From Aureimonas sp. SK2 (lineage in GTDB: Bacteria; Pseudomonadota; Alphaproteobacteria; Rhizobiales; Rhizobiaceae), in contig NZ_JAPZDS010000002.1 of assembly GCF_029813115.1 (NCBI RefSeq), positions 310,001-374,000 on the forward strand: a stretch of DNA of 64,000 nucleotides, written 5' to 3'. Both the position numbers and the translations under genes were made by a program. The notes below the pieces were generated by a model. It was not told the DNA's origin and made no database searches. It was given only the letters and a program-made list of their open reading frames with translations. How positions within the stretch are numbered: position 1 is the first letter of the stretch; every line of letters starts with the position of its first letter. Positions 46,947 through 55,938 of the stretch are shown here, one piece after another.

Positions 46947-47852
46947 TCAGAACGTCGGCGGCGTCTCGCCGGCGGCGCGGTAGGCGGCGGTGACGGTGTT
47001 GGCCATGAGCATGGCGATGGTCATGGGGCCGACGCCACCGGGGACGGGGGTGATGGCGGAGGCGATGTCGGCGGCCTCGGCGTAGGCGACGTCGCCGACG
47101 AGGCGGGTCTTGCCCTCGCCGCGCTCGGGGGCTTCGATGCGGTTGATGCCGACGTCGATGACCACCGCGCCGGGCTTGACGCAGTCGGGACCGAGCGCCT
47201 GCGGGCGGCCGATGGCGGCGACGAGGATGTCGGCCTCGCGGCAGAGGGCGGGAAGGTCCTTCGTGCGCGAATGGGCGACCGTGACGGTGGCGTTGGCCAG
47301 GAGCAGGAGCTGGGCCATCGGCTTGCCGACGAGGTTGGACCGTCCGACGACCACCGCGCGCCTGCCCGACAGGTCGTCGGCACCGAGCGCCCGGCGAAGC
47401 AGCACCATGCAGCCGGCGGGCGTGCAGGGGACGAAAGCCTGATCCGGCTGGCCGGAGGCGAGGCGGCCGGCATTGACCACGGTGAGGCCGTCGACGTCCT
47501 TGTCGGGATGGATGCGCCCGACCACCGCGTCGGCGTCGAGGCCCTTGGGCAGGGGAAGCTGCTGCAGGATGCCGTGGATGGCGGGGTCGGCGTTGAGCAG
47601 GTCGATCAGGGCGAGGAGTTCGGCCTGCGGCACGTCGGCGGGGAGGCGGTGCGTCACGGAGTGGAAGCCGCATTCCTGTGCCATGCGGCCCTTGGAGCCG
47701 ACATAGACCTGGCTCGCCGGATCCTCGCCGACGAGCACCACGGCCAGTCCCGGCTTCACGCCATGCCGCGATTCGAGCTCGGACGCCGACGCCTTGACCG
47801 TCGCCAGCACGTCCTGGGCCACCAGCTTTCCGTCGATCCGCGTCGCTGCCAT
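46947..47852 (-). CDS. folD: bifunctional methylene-THF dehydrogenase / methenyl-THF cyclohydrolase
   Basis: Interconverts 5,10-methylene-THF and 10-formyl-THF. The 301-residue product has the catalytic lysine/tyrosine region [19 protein letters not shown] (about 44-62), [14 protein letters not shown] (about 96), the NADP loop [16 protein letters not shown] (about 165-180) and the C-terminal [14 protein letters not shown] (about 270). Full length. Confidence 0.96.
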   Translation of the reverse strand: MAATRIDGKLVAQDVLATVKASASELESRHGVKPGLAVVLVGEDPASQVYVGSKGRMAQECGFHSVTHRLPADVPQAELLALIDLLNADPAIHGILQQLPLPKGLDADAVVGRIHPDKDVDGLTVVNAGRLASGQPDQAFVPCTPAGCMVLLRRALGADDLSGRRAVVVGRSNLVGKPMAQLLLLANATVTVAHSRTKDLPALCREADILVAAIGRPQALGPDCVKPGAVVIDVGINRIEAPERGEGKTRLVGDVAYAEAADIASAITPVPGGVGPMTIAMLMANTVTAAYRAAGETPPTF

Positions 47853-48015
47853 CGAAACGATTCCTTCATCGATCCCGCTTTGCTGCGCCGCTTATAGTGC
47901 GGGAGGCGAGCGGCCGCGAGTATGGAAGCGTCGTTTGAAAAGGACCGTGGGACTGTTCGCCGGCTGCGAGCCTTCTATGATCCTTCGCAGGGGCAGACGG
48001 GAAGGGACGAGCGTC

Positions 48016-48795
48016 ATGCAGCTTGAAGGACAGGTCGCGGTGGTCACGGGCGCGGGCTCGGGGATCGGCCGCGCCATCGCGCTGGCCTTCGCGCGCGAAG
48101 GGGCGAGCGTCGGCATCGCCGACATCGCGGCGGACGGCGCGCAAAAGGTCGCCGCCGAGATCGAGGCCTCGGGCGGCAAGGCGCTCGCGGTGACCATGGA
48201 CGTGACGGACGAGGCGGCGGTGAATGCCGGCGTCGATCAGGTGGCCGAGCGGTTCGGCCGTCTCGACGCCATGGTGGCGAACGCCGGCATCCAGATCGTC
48301 CACCCGATCGAGGAGTTCCCTTACGAGGAGTTCCGCCGCGTGGTGGACATCCATCTGGGGGGCTCGTTCCTCCTGACCAAGGCCTCCGTGCGGCATATGT
48401 ACCGCCAGAAGTCCGGCGCGCTGATCTACATGGGCTCGGTCCACAGCCACGAGGCCTCGGCGCTGAAGAGCGCCTATGTCGCGGCCAAGCACGGGATCCT
48501 CGGCCTGGCCCGGACCATGGCCAAGGAGGGCGGCAAGCACGGCGTGCGCTCCAACGTCATCTGTCCCGGCTTCGTGCGCACGCCGCTGGTCGAGAAGCAG
48601 ATCCCCGAGCAGGCGCGCGATCTCGGCATCTCCGAGGAGGAGGTCGTGAAGAACGTGATGCTCGGCCGCACGGTGGACGGCGAGTTCACGACGCTGGAGG
48701 ACGTGGCGGCGCTTGCCGTGTTCCTCGCCGGCTTCCGCTCGTCGGCCCTGACCGGCCAGTCGATCACCGCCAGCCACGGCTGGTACATGGGCTGA
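48016..48795 (+). CDS. SDR dehydrogenase, 3-hydroxybutyrate dehydrogenase-like
   Basis: A 259-residue classical short-chain dehydrogenase. The NAD loop [12 protein letters not shown] is at about residue 12, NAGIQ at about 88, and the catalytic Ser/Tyr/Lys are in the GSVHS and SAYVAAKHG segments (about 138 and 155). The unusual C-terminus [10 protein letters not shown] recalls 3-hydroxybutyrate dehydrogenases that end VVSHGW-, so that activity is a reasonable but unproven call. The ATG was placed at the start of conserved sequence. Confidence 0.82.
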   Translation: MQLEGQVAVVTGAGSGIGRAIALAFAREGASVGIADIAADGAQKVAAEIEASGGKALAVTMDVTDEAAVNAGVDQVAERFGRLDAMVANAGIQIVHPIEEFPYEEFRRVVDIHLGGSFLLTKASVRHMYRQKSGALIYMGSVHSHEASALKSAYVAAKHGILGLARTMAKEGGKHGVRSNVICPGFVRTPLVEKQIPEQARDLGISEEEVVKNVMLGRTVDGEFTTLEDVAALAVFLAGFRSSALTGQSITASHGWYMG

Positions 48796-48821
48796 ACGCC
48801 CCGAGAGAACGGAGCATTTCC

Positions 48822-48959
48822 ATGGAAGTCATCACCATCCAGCCCGTCGTGGCGCTGATCGCCGGCGTCCTGATCCTTCTGATGCCGCGCCTCCTGAACA
48901 TCATCGTCGCGATCTACCTGATCGTCGTCGGGATCACCGGCCTGATGGGAACCATCTAG
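48822..48959 (+). CDS. DUF3096 small membrane peptide
   Basis: A 45-residue hydrophobic peptide with two short membrane helices: PVVALIAGVLILLMPRLLNIIVAIYLIVVGITGL read across residues 8-41. The LIAGVLILLMPRLLN pattern is the DUF3096 signature. The function is unknown. CGGAGC precedes the ATG, 26 bp after the SDR gene, so the two may be cotranscribed. Confidence 0.85.
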   Translation: MEVITIQPVVALIAGVLILLMPRLLNIIVAIYLIVVGITGLMGTI

Positions 48960-49005
48960 GCCCGGAGGGCTTGGCGCTCTTGAAGGCATCGGACGAGGAT
49001 CGGGC

Positions 49006-50298
49006 ATGGTGGATCGGGCGACGGGACGGCGGGTGCTGATCCTGGGCGGCGGCGCAGGCGGGCTGGAGCTCGCTTCGCAGCTCGCGGGCAAGGACGGCGT
49101 CGCGGTGACGCTGATCGATCGCGAAATGACTCATCTCTGGAAGCCGCGGCTGCACGAATTCGCCGCAGGCACCGTGTCCTCGACGCTGGCCGAGATTTCC
49201 TTCTACATGCTGGCGCGCATGCGCGGCTTCCATTTCGAGCAGGGCGAGGTGCGGGCGATCGACCGCGCGGGCCGCCGCGTCGAGCTCGGCCCCATGCGCG
49301 ACGCGGAGGGGCGCGAACTCGCCCCCGCCCGCGTCCTGTCCTACGACCTCCTCGTGGTCGCGCTCGGCGGCACGACGCCGGATTTCGGCGTCGAGGGCGT
49401 CGCGGAGAACGCCGTGCGCCTCGACGGCCCGGAGGACGCGGAGGATTTCCGCACCCGCTTTGCCGGCGCGATGATCCGCGCGCGGGCGAGCGGCATGCCG
49501 GCCGAGATCGTGATCGTCGGCTCCGGCGCGACGGGCACGGAGCTTGCCGCGCACCTGCGCAACTCGGAGACGGGGTTCCTGGCGCGGGGCGCGCGCGAGG
49601 CGCCGGGCAAGCTCCTCGGCATCACGGTTCTGGAGGCCGCCCCGGTCGTCATGCCCGGCATCGACGACGCTTTGCGCGAGAAGCTCGTGGAGCGGCTGAA
49701 GCAGCTCGACATCAAGACCGTGACGGACGCCAAGATCGCCGCCATCGAGCCCAACGCGGTGCGTTCCGAATCGGGCGAGCGCTGGCCGGCGGACGTCGCG
49801 GTCTGGGCGGCGGGGCTCGTCGGGCACCCCCTTCTCCAACGGCTGGCCGATTTCGAGATCGACGACAAGGGCCGCATCAAGGTGGATCGCACGCTGCGCT
49901 CCACGGTGGACGAGCGGATCACCGTGATGGGCGATGCGGCGAGCGTGACGCCGAAGGGCTCCGAGAAGCCCCTGCCGCCGACGGCGCAGGCCGCCGCCCA
50001 GCAGGCGGACTACCTCGCCGAGACGATCCCGGTGCTCCTCAAGGGGCAGCCGGTCGAGCCCTTCGAGTTCAAGAATCGCGGTCGCCTCGTCCAGCTCGGG
50101 CGGGCCGGCACGGTGGGACGCATCGGCTCAGGGTATGGCGACGACTTCCTGATCCACGGCCAGTTCGCCACCGCCGCCTACAACGCCCTCCAGCGCCACC
50201 ACCAGTGGAAGGTCCTCGGCCGCTTGCGCGGCACCGTCGCGATCTTCGCCGACATGCTCTCGCCGGCCAAGGGACCGGCGCTGAAGCTGCACGGGTGA
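49006..50298 (+). CDS. ndh: type II NADH:quinone oxidoreductase-like flavoprotein
   Basis: A 430-residue two-dinucleotide-binding flavoprotein of the NDH-2 family, a non-pumping NADH dehydrogenase feeding quinones. FAD loop ILGGGAGGLELASQL lies at about residues 11-25, the second (NADH) loop IVGSGATGTELAAHL at about 166-180, and the C-terminal FAD contact VMGDAASVTP-LPPTAQAA at about 308-327. A short amphipathic C-terminal region probably docks on the membrane. Confidence 0.88.
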   Translation: MVDRATGRRVLILGGGAGGLELASQLAGKDGVAVTLIDREMTHLWKPRLHEFAAGTVSSTLAEISFYMLARMRGFHFEQGEVRAIDRAGRRVELGPMRDAEGRELAPARVLSYDLLVVALGGTTPDFGVEGVAENAVRLDGPEDAEDFRTRFAGAMIRARASGMPAEIVIVGSGATGTELAAHLRNSETGFLARGAREAPGKLLGITVLEAAPVVMPGIDDALREKLVERLKQLDIKTVTDAKIAAIEPNAVRSESGERWPADVAVWAAGLVGHPLLQRLADFEIDDKGRIKVDRTLRSTVDERITVMGDAASVTPKGSEKPLPPTAQAAAQQADYLAETIPVLLKGQPVEPFEFKNRGRLVQLGRAGTVGRIGSGYGDDFLIHGQFATAAYNALQRHHQWKVLGRLRGTVAIFADMLSPAKGPALKLHG

Positions 50299-50536
50299 GG
50301 CGGGGCGTCCTTGCCTCATGGCCGAGGATCAGGCTTGCATACCATCTGCCGCAGTCACACTCGGCTCGGAGGACTTCCGGTCCGCTTGCCAGACGAACCA
50401 GAGGGAAGCGGACAGTTCGCTGCGTTCCGAAATTCTGGTGTTTGGCAGTCTGACCGTTCGGGCGTTCGTTGGAAAACGGGTGGATGGGCAAAGTAGTGGC
50501 GTTTAATTGATGCGCTCCTTTCCTAGGAGGGCTGCC
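50299..50536 (+). other. AT-richer 238-bp spacer upstream of an SDR gene
   Basis: No conserved gene or RNA was recognised. Base composition drops clearly compared with the flanking ndh gene, and several short frames on both strands have no homology I can recognise. It should hold the SDR promoter; no convincing -35/-10 pair stood out. Confidence 0.4.
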
Positions 50537-51289
50537 ATGCCGCTGTTGTCGAATAAAGTCGCCATCATCACTGGAGCCAGTTCCGGCATCGGCCGGGCGG
50601 CTGCCAAACTGTTCGCCATCGAGGGCGCCCGTCTCGTCATCTGTGCACGAGGAGCGGAGCAGCTCGATCAACTCGCAGCCGAAATCCGCGAGGAAGGCGG
50701 AGAGGCCGTGGTCGTTGCGGGTGATGTGGTGCAACAGAAAACTCACGAGGCCTGCGTCGCCGCTGCGAACGATGCGTTCGGATCGGTGGACATCGCTTTT
50801 AACAACGCCGGAACGGTAGGGACGATGCGCCCCCTTGCCGAATTGACGTCGAGCGAGTGGGAGGATGTGCTCAAGACCAACCTCACTGCCGCCTTTCTAG
50901 GAGCCAAGGCGCAGGTGCCCGCCATGCTGAAAGGGGGCGCCGGATCGCTGATCTTCACGAGCAGCTTTGTCGGCAATAGCGTCGGCCTTCCCGGCATGGC
51001 GGCCTACGGCGCGGCGAAGGCCGGCCTTATGGGTTTGGTCAAAGGGCTGACCGCCGATTACGGCGCGCAGGGCATTCGCGCCAATGCGCTTCTCCCGGGT
51101 GGCACGGCGACAGCTATGGCGGGGAGCCCCGAGCAGCGTGAATGGGCCGCGGCCCTTCACGCTATGAAACGGATCGCGCAACCGGATGAAATCGCTCGCG
51201 CTGCCCTGTTCCTAGCCAGTGACATGTCGAGCTTCGTGACGGGCTCAGCCCTTTGGGCCGACGGCGGGAATGCCGCCGTGAAAGGATAG
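50537..51289 (+). CDS. SDR family oxidoreductase
   Basis: A 250-residue classical short-chain dehydrogenase with NAD(P) loop GASSGIGRAA (about 14-23), NNAG near 90 and the catalytic SSF...YGAAKAG set (Ser at about 142, Tyr at about 155 and Lys at about 159). The substrate is unknown. A strong TAGGAGGG ribosome binding site selects the ATG at 50537. Codon use and GC content are noticeably lower than in neighbours, suggesting acquisition from another genome. A hairpin starts 11 bp after the stop. Confidence 0.88.
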   Translation: MPLLSNKVAIITGASSGIGRAAAKLFAIEGARLVICARGAEQLDQLAAEIREEGGEAVVVAGDVVQQKTHEACVAAANDAFGSVDIAFNNAGTVGTMRPLAELTSSEWEDVLKTNLTAAFLGAKAQVPAMLKGGAGSLIFTSSFVGNSVGLPGMAAYGAAKAGLMGLVKGLTADYGAQGIRANALLPGGTATAMAGSPEQREWAAALHAMKRIAQPDEIARAALFLASDMSSFVTGSALWADGGNAAVKG

Positions 51290-51585
51290 GAACCCCCGGC
51301 TTCCCGCTTCTACGCCAGGCGACGAAGCGGGAAGTGTTCCACCCAGCAGACCAAGGGCGCAAGGTCCGCCCGATCGTCATCATATCGTTGCCGGCAAGGC
51401 CGGGCGATAGCTGCGATCGACGCCTCGGTCCTTTCTCGGTGTCCCGATCGATGTCCGCGTTCCGGTAGGGCGAGGAGAACTCTCTGCGGCGTGATCGGGT
51501 TGATTACCGGTCCGGAACTCTGCTTCACCCTTCTCGGCTCCATCCGTCTAGTATGCTTTTGCCCAAGGAGAGACCTTCGAGAGGC
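51290..51585. other. 296-bp gap with a stem-loop, otherwise unexplained
   Basis: A perfect 11-bp stem, CTTCCCGCTTC with GAAGCGGGAAG (51300-51310 and 51324-51334), over a 13-nt loop probably terminates the SDR transcript. The rest holds no recognisable gene. A minus-strand frame ending RQRYDDDRADLAPLV shows no family I can name. The gap separates the SDR gene from cobO, which is convergent to it. Confidence 0.45.
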
Positions 51586-52227
51586 TCAGAACTCGATGCC
51601 CCGCTGGGCCTTGATGCCGGAGCGGAAGGGGTGCTTCACCATCTCCATCTCGGTCACGAGGTCGGCGAACTCGATCAGCTCGTCCCGCGCGTTTCGCCCA
51701 GTGATGACGACGTGTTTCATGGCGGGCTTGTGGTCGCGCAGGAAGGTGACGACCTCCTCGACGGGGATGTATTCGTAACGCAGGACGATGTTGAGTTCGT
51801 CCAGCACAACCATCTGGTGCTCCTCGTCCGCGATCAGCGCCTTGGCGCGCTCCCAGGCCTGCCTTGCGGCGGCGATGTCGCGCTGGCGGTCCTGCGTTTC
51901 CCAGGTGAAGCCGTCGCCCATGGCGGTGATCGTGACCTCGCCGGGAAAGCGCTCCAGCGCCTGGCGCTCGCCGGTCTCCCACTTGCCCTTCACGAACTGG
52001 ACGATGCCGACCTTCATGCCGTTGCCGAGCGCGCGGAAGACGAGGCCGAAGGCGGCCGTCGACTTGCCCTTGCCCTTGCCGGTGTGGACGATGACGAGGC
52101 CCTTTTCCTGCGTCTTGGTCGCCAGGATCTTGTCGCGCGCCGCCTTCTTCTTCTTCATCTTCTCGGCGTGACGGGCGTCGAGCTCCTCCTCGGTCATGGC
52201 GGCCAGCAGCGGGGATTTCTCGCTCAT
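51586..52227 (-). CDS. cobO: cob(I)yrinic acid a,c-diamide adenosyltransferase
   Basis: Adenosylates the cobalt of the corrin in aerobic cobalamin synthesis. The 213-residue protein has a basic N-terminal helix (about 15-35), the P-loop HTGKGKGKSTAAFG (about 46-59), LDELNIVLRY (about 132) and VVITGRNARDELIEFADLVTEM (about 165-186). It is the last gene of the operon, and its ATG overlaps the cobN stop by 4 bp (ATGA). Confidence 0.95.
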   Translation of the reverse strand: MSEKSPLLAAMTEEELDARHAEKMKKKKAARDKILATKTQEKGLVIVHTGKGKGKSTAAFGLVFRALGNGMKVGIVQFVKGKWETGERQALERFPGEVTITAMGDGFTWETQDRQRDIAAARQAWERAKALIADEEHQMVVLDELNIVLRYEYIPVEEVVTFLRDHKPAMKHVVITGRNARDELIEFADLVTEMEMVKHPFRSGIKAQRGIEF

Positions 52228-55200
52228 GGGGTCGTGTGCTCCGTTTCGAGGGCAAATTGTGCCGAGTTGGAGCGCGGGCGCCAGAGGCCGCGCGCGATGG
52301 CTTGGCGGAAGCGCGCGCGCATCTCGGCGAGCGCGGCCGGATTGTTGGCCTGGAGAAAGTCGAGAACGGTCTCGTCCTCGAGATAGGCGGCGTGGACGAG
52401 ATCGAAATGGCGGTCGGCCACCGCGTTGGTCGTCGCGGCGAAGGCGAAGAGATAGTCCACCGTCGCCGCCATCTCGAAGGCGCCCTTGTAGCCGTGGCGC
52501 ATGACGCCGGCGATCCACTTGGGGTTCACGGCGCGCGCCCGCACCACGCGGGCGATCTCCTCGTCCAGCGTGCGGATCACCGGGCGCTCGGGTCGGGAAT
52601 GATCGGTGTGGTAGGCGGCCGGCGCGCGGCCCGATAGGTGCTCGACGGCGGCGCTCATGCCCCCTTCGAACTGATAGTAGTCGTCGGAATCCAGAAGGTC
52701 GTGCTCGCGGTTGTCCTGGTTCTGAATCACCGCCTGCATGGCGCCGAGCCGCGCCTCGAAGGCGGCGCGCTCGGGTGCGCCTTCCGTCTCCGCGCCATAG
52801 GCGTAGGCGCCCCAGTGGAGGAAGGCGCCGGCGAGATCGCCCCGCGTTTCCCATCCGCCTTCGTCGATCAGCGCCTGAAGGCCCGCCCCGTAGGCGCCGG
52901 GCTTGGAGCCGAAAACGCGGTAGCCGGCTTGCCGCCTTGCCCTCGCCGCGTCGAGGCCGTCCCGTTCGAGGTCTTGCGCCTCGCTCGCCATGCGGGCGGC
53001 GATCGGATTGTCCTCCGCGTCCTCCTCCAGCGCGCCGACCGCCCGGACCGCCCGGTCGAACAGGGCGATCTGGTCGGGAAAGGCATCGCGGAAGAAGCCG
53101 GACACGCGCAAGGTCACGTCGACGCGCGGGCGGCCGAGCGCGGCGGGGGGCAGGATCTCGAAGCCGGTGACGCGGCCGGAAGCCCGATCCCAGGTCGGTC
53201 TGGCGCCGATCAGCGCGAGGGCTTGCGCGATGTCGTCGCCGCCCGTGCGCATGTTGGCCGTGCCCCAGCAGGTGAGGCCGACGGTGCGCAGCCATTCGCC
53301 GTGGTCCTGCAGGTGGCGGGCGACGAGAAGCTCGGCGGACTTCCGCCCCAGCGCCCAGGCGGCCTCGGTCGGCACGGCGCGCGTGTCGACGGAGAAGAAG
53401 TTGCGGCCCGTCGGCAGGACGTCGGGGCGCCCCCGCGTCGGCGCGCCGGAGGGGCCGGGAGGCACGAAGCGCCCGTCGAGCCCCGCGAGAAGCCCGGCGA
53501 TCTCGGCCGCGCCGCAGGCGGCGATCGCCGGCTTCAGGCGTGTCTCGATGGCGACGAGGACGGGCTGGGTCGCGACCCAGCCGGGCTCGGGCGCCGCCTC
53601 GCCGGAGACGAGGCGGGAGGACAGGATCTCCAGCCGCTCCACCGTGTCGCCGGCCGTGCGCCAGAGATCGTCGGTCAGCCCGGCGAGCGCGGACGGGCGC
53701 GGGCCGTCCCAGGGCGCGCCCATGGCGCAGTCCAGCGGATCGAAGTCGCGCAGGCCGAGATCGCGGCCGAGCGCGCGCAGGAGCGAGACGTCGGCCGCCT
53801 CCAGCCCACGCGGCAGGCGGGCGAGGGCCACGGCGAGGTCGTCGAGCAGCCGGCCTTCCGGCGCCCGGCCGAAGACGTGGAGCCCGTCGCGGATCTGCAG
53901 CTCCTTGAGGTCGCAGAGCCATGCGTCGAGCTTTTCCAGCGCGTCGTCGTCGGGCTCGCCGGGGGAAAGGCCGGCATCCTGCCCGAGGCCGGACCCGGCC
54001 AGAAGATCCACGATCTGCCGCTTCAGAAGAGCGGTGCGGCGCGGGTCGCCGGCCGCGGCCTCGTAGTATTCGTCCACCAGCCGTTCGAGGTCGCGCGCGG
54101 GGCCGTGGCTTTCCGCCCGCGTCAGGGGCGGCGTCAGGTGGTCGAGGATCACGGCCTGTGCCCGGCGCTTGGCTTGGCTGCCCTCGCCGGGGTCGTTGAC
54201 GATGAAGGGATAGAGATGGGGCAGGGGGCCGAGCACGGCCTCGGGGAAACAGGCCTCCGACAGGGCCAGCGCCTTGCCCGGCAGCCATTCGAGGTTGCCG
54301 TGCTTGCCCATGTGAATGAGCGCCTGCGCGCCGAACGTCTCCCGGAGAAAGGCGTAGGTGGCGAGATATCCGTGCGGCGGTGCGAGGTCCGGCGCGTGAT
54401 AGGTCTCCTTCGGATCGATGTTATAGCCGCGCGCCGGCTGGATGCCGACGATCACCCGGCCGAAGCGCGACAGCGGCAGGGCGAAGCCGCATGCGGGATC
54501 GAAGAACGGGTCGTCCTCCGGCGCCCCCCAGCGCTCCGTCACCGCCGCGCGCGCCGGCTCCGGCAGGGCGTCGAAGAAGCGGCGATAGTCCGCAAGCGGG
54601 AGCGTCTCGCGGATCTCGCGCCCCTGGCGGCCCGCATTGGTCGGCCCGGCCTGGAGGTGCTCGATCAGCGCGTTGCCGTCGGGCGGCAGCGGCCCGGTGC
54701 GGTAGCCGGCGGCCTGCATTGCGCGCAGCACCTCGATCGTGCCGGCCGGCGTGTCGAGCCCGACGCCGTTGCCGAGCCGTCCGTCGCGGTTGGGATAGTT
54801 GGCGAGGACGATGGCGACCCGGCGCTCGGCGGGCGGCGTGCGGCGGAGCGAGGCCCAGCGCCGGCAAAGCTCGGCCGTGAAGGCGATGCGGCCGGGCTCC
54901 GGCCTGTGGGCGACGATGTCGCTCTGCGTCCGCTCGTGCCAGTCGCCCGCCGACTTGAAGGCGAGGGCCCGCGTCAGGACCCGCCCGTCCACCTCCGGCA
55001 GCGCGACGTTCATCGCGAGATCGCGCGCCGAGAGCCCCTGGGACGACGCCTCCCAGGCCTCGCGCGTCGTCCCGGCGAGCACGCCCTGCAGCACCACCGC
55101 GCCGCCTTCGTCCAACACCGTCGGCGCGAAGGGTCGGCCGGGCGCGGAGGTGGCAAAGCCCGTGAGGTTGACGACGACGTCGGGCGGCCGGGGGCCGAAG

Positions 55201-55937
55201 AGGGCGCGCAGCGTCTCGACGCTGACCGGGTCCTTCAGGCCGGAGACATAGGCGGGCAGGACGTCGAGCCCGCGCGCCTCCAGGCCTTGGGCCAGGGCCT
55301 CCACCGCGTCCGTCTGTCCGCTCTGCACGAGCGCGCGATAGAAGACGACCGCGGCGAGCGGGCGCGCCGGGTCGGGCTCGGAGGCGTTTGGACGCTCCAG
55401 CGGGCCGGCCTTCAGGATCGGGCGCGCCGGCGGCTCGTTCGGCTCCCGGCCGTCCGCAAGGGCCAGGCAGGAGCGCAGGAAGGCGTCGGCATTGGCCGCC
55501 CCCCCTTCGCGCAGGTACCCCCAAAGCCGTTCGCGCTCGGGCTCGGCCAGGGTCGAGAAGCGGTCGAGGCCGGGGTCCGGCCTGTCGTCGCCGGGCAGGA
55601 CGGCGAGCGCGAAGCCGTGGCGGCGCGCCGCCGCGCTCCAGGCCTCGCAGCCGTGCGGCCAGTAGGCCGCGCCGCCGAGAAGCCGGATCACGACGAGGCG
55701 CGCCTCCTTGCCCATGCGCTCGATCTGCGTGTCCACCGACATGGGATGCCCGAGGCGCAGGAGGTTGGCGAGCCGCAGCGCGCCCCCGTCCAGCGCCAGC
55801 CGGTCGGCGGCGAAGGCGAGCGAAGCGAGCTCGGTGTCGGCGGCCGAGAGGACGAGGACACGGCCCGGCGTCTGGCCGAGGTCCACCGCCTCGCGCCCGT
55901 CGGCGATCGTCCCGCGCTGGAGGCTGAGAAGGTGCAA
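52224..55937 (-). CDS. cobN: aerobic cobaltochelatase subunit CobN
   Basis: The large porphyrin-chelatase-type subunit that inserts cobalt into hydrogenobyrinic acid diamide together with CobS and CobT, which are not in this window. The predicted 1237-residue chain starts with a TTG codon, giving (M)HLLSLQRGTIADG, the family N-terminus. The start lies 2 bp from the cobW stop. Catalytic-region histidines are in IHMGKHGNLEWLPGK (about 560) and late conserved blocks are DSDDYYQFEGGM and VMRHGYKGAFEM. Length is within the usual 1230-1280. The open frame extends 27 codons upstream into cobW, which I reject. Confidence 0.93.
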   Translation of the reverse strand: MHLLSLQRGTIADGREAVDLGQTPGRVLVLSAADTELASLAFAADRLALDGGALRLANLLRLGHPMSVDTQIERMGKEARLVVIRLLGGAAYWPHGCEAWSAAARRHGFALAVLPGDDRPDPGLDRFSTLAEPERERLWGYLREGGAANADAFLRSCLALADGREPNEPPARPILKAGPLERPNASEPDPARPLAAVVFYRALVQSGQTDAVEALAQGLEARGLDVLPAYVSGLKDPVSVETLRALFGPRPPDVVVNLTGFATSAPGRPFAPTVLDEGGAVVLQGVLAGTTREAWEASSQGLSARDLAMNVALPEVDGRVLTRALAFKSAGDWHERTQSDIVAHRPEPGRIAFTAELCRRWASLRRTPPAERRVAIVLANYPNRDGRLGNGVGLDTPAGTIEVLRAMQAAGYRTGPLPPDGNALIEHLQAGPTNAGRQGREIRETLPLADYRRFFDALPEPARAAVTERWGAPEDDPFFDPACGFALPLSRFGRVIVGIQPARGYNIDPKETYHAPDLAPPHGYLATYAFLRETFGAQALIHMGKHGNLEWLPGKALALSEACFPEAVLGPLPHLYPFIVNDPGEGSQAKRRAQAVILDHLTPPLTRAESHGPARDLERLVDEYYEAAAGDPRRTALLKRQIVDLLAGSGLGQDAGLSPGEPDDDALEKLDAWLCDLKELQIRDGLHVFGRAPEGRLLDDLAVALARLPRGLEAADVSLLRALGRDLGLRDFDPLDCAMGAPWDGPRPSALAGLTDDLWRTAGDTVERLEILSSRLVSGEAAPEPGWVATQPVLVAIETRLKPAIAACGAAEIAGLLAGLDGRFVPPGPSGAPTRGRPDVLPTGRNFFSVDTRAVPTEAAWALGRKSAELLVARHLQDHGEWLRTVGLTCWGTANMRTGGDDIAQALALIGARPTWDRASGRVTGFEILPPAALGRPRVDVTLRVSGFFRDAFPDQIALFDRAVRAVGALEEDAEDNPIAARMASEAQDLERDGLDAARARRQAGYRVFGSKPGAYGAGLQALIDEGGWETRGDLAGAFLHWGAYAYGAETEGAPERAAFEARLGAMQAVIQNQDNREHDLLDSDDYYQFEGGMSAAVEHLSGRAPAAYHTDHSRPERPVIRTLDEEIARVVRARAVNPKWIAGVMRHGYKGAFEMAATVDYLFAFAATTNAVADRHFDLVHAAYLEDETVLDFLQANNPAALAEMRARFRQAIARGLWRPRSNSAQFALETEHTTP

Positions 55938-55938
55938 G

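Noticed and set aside
51310-51543. Minus-strand frame as a transposase C-terminus
   Set aside because: The ending RQRYDDDRADLAPLV loosely recalls IS5-type RYD motifs, but the surrounding residues do not fit and no inverted repeats flank it.
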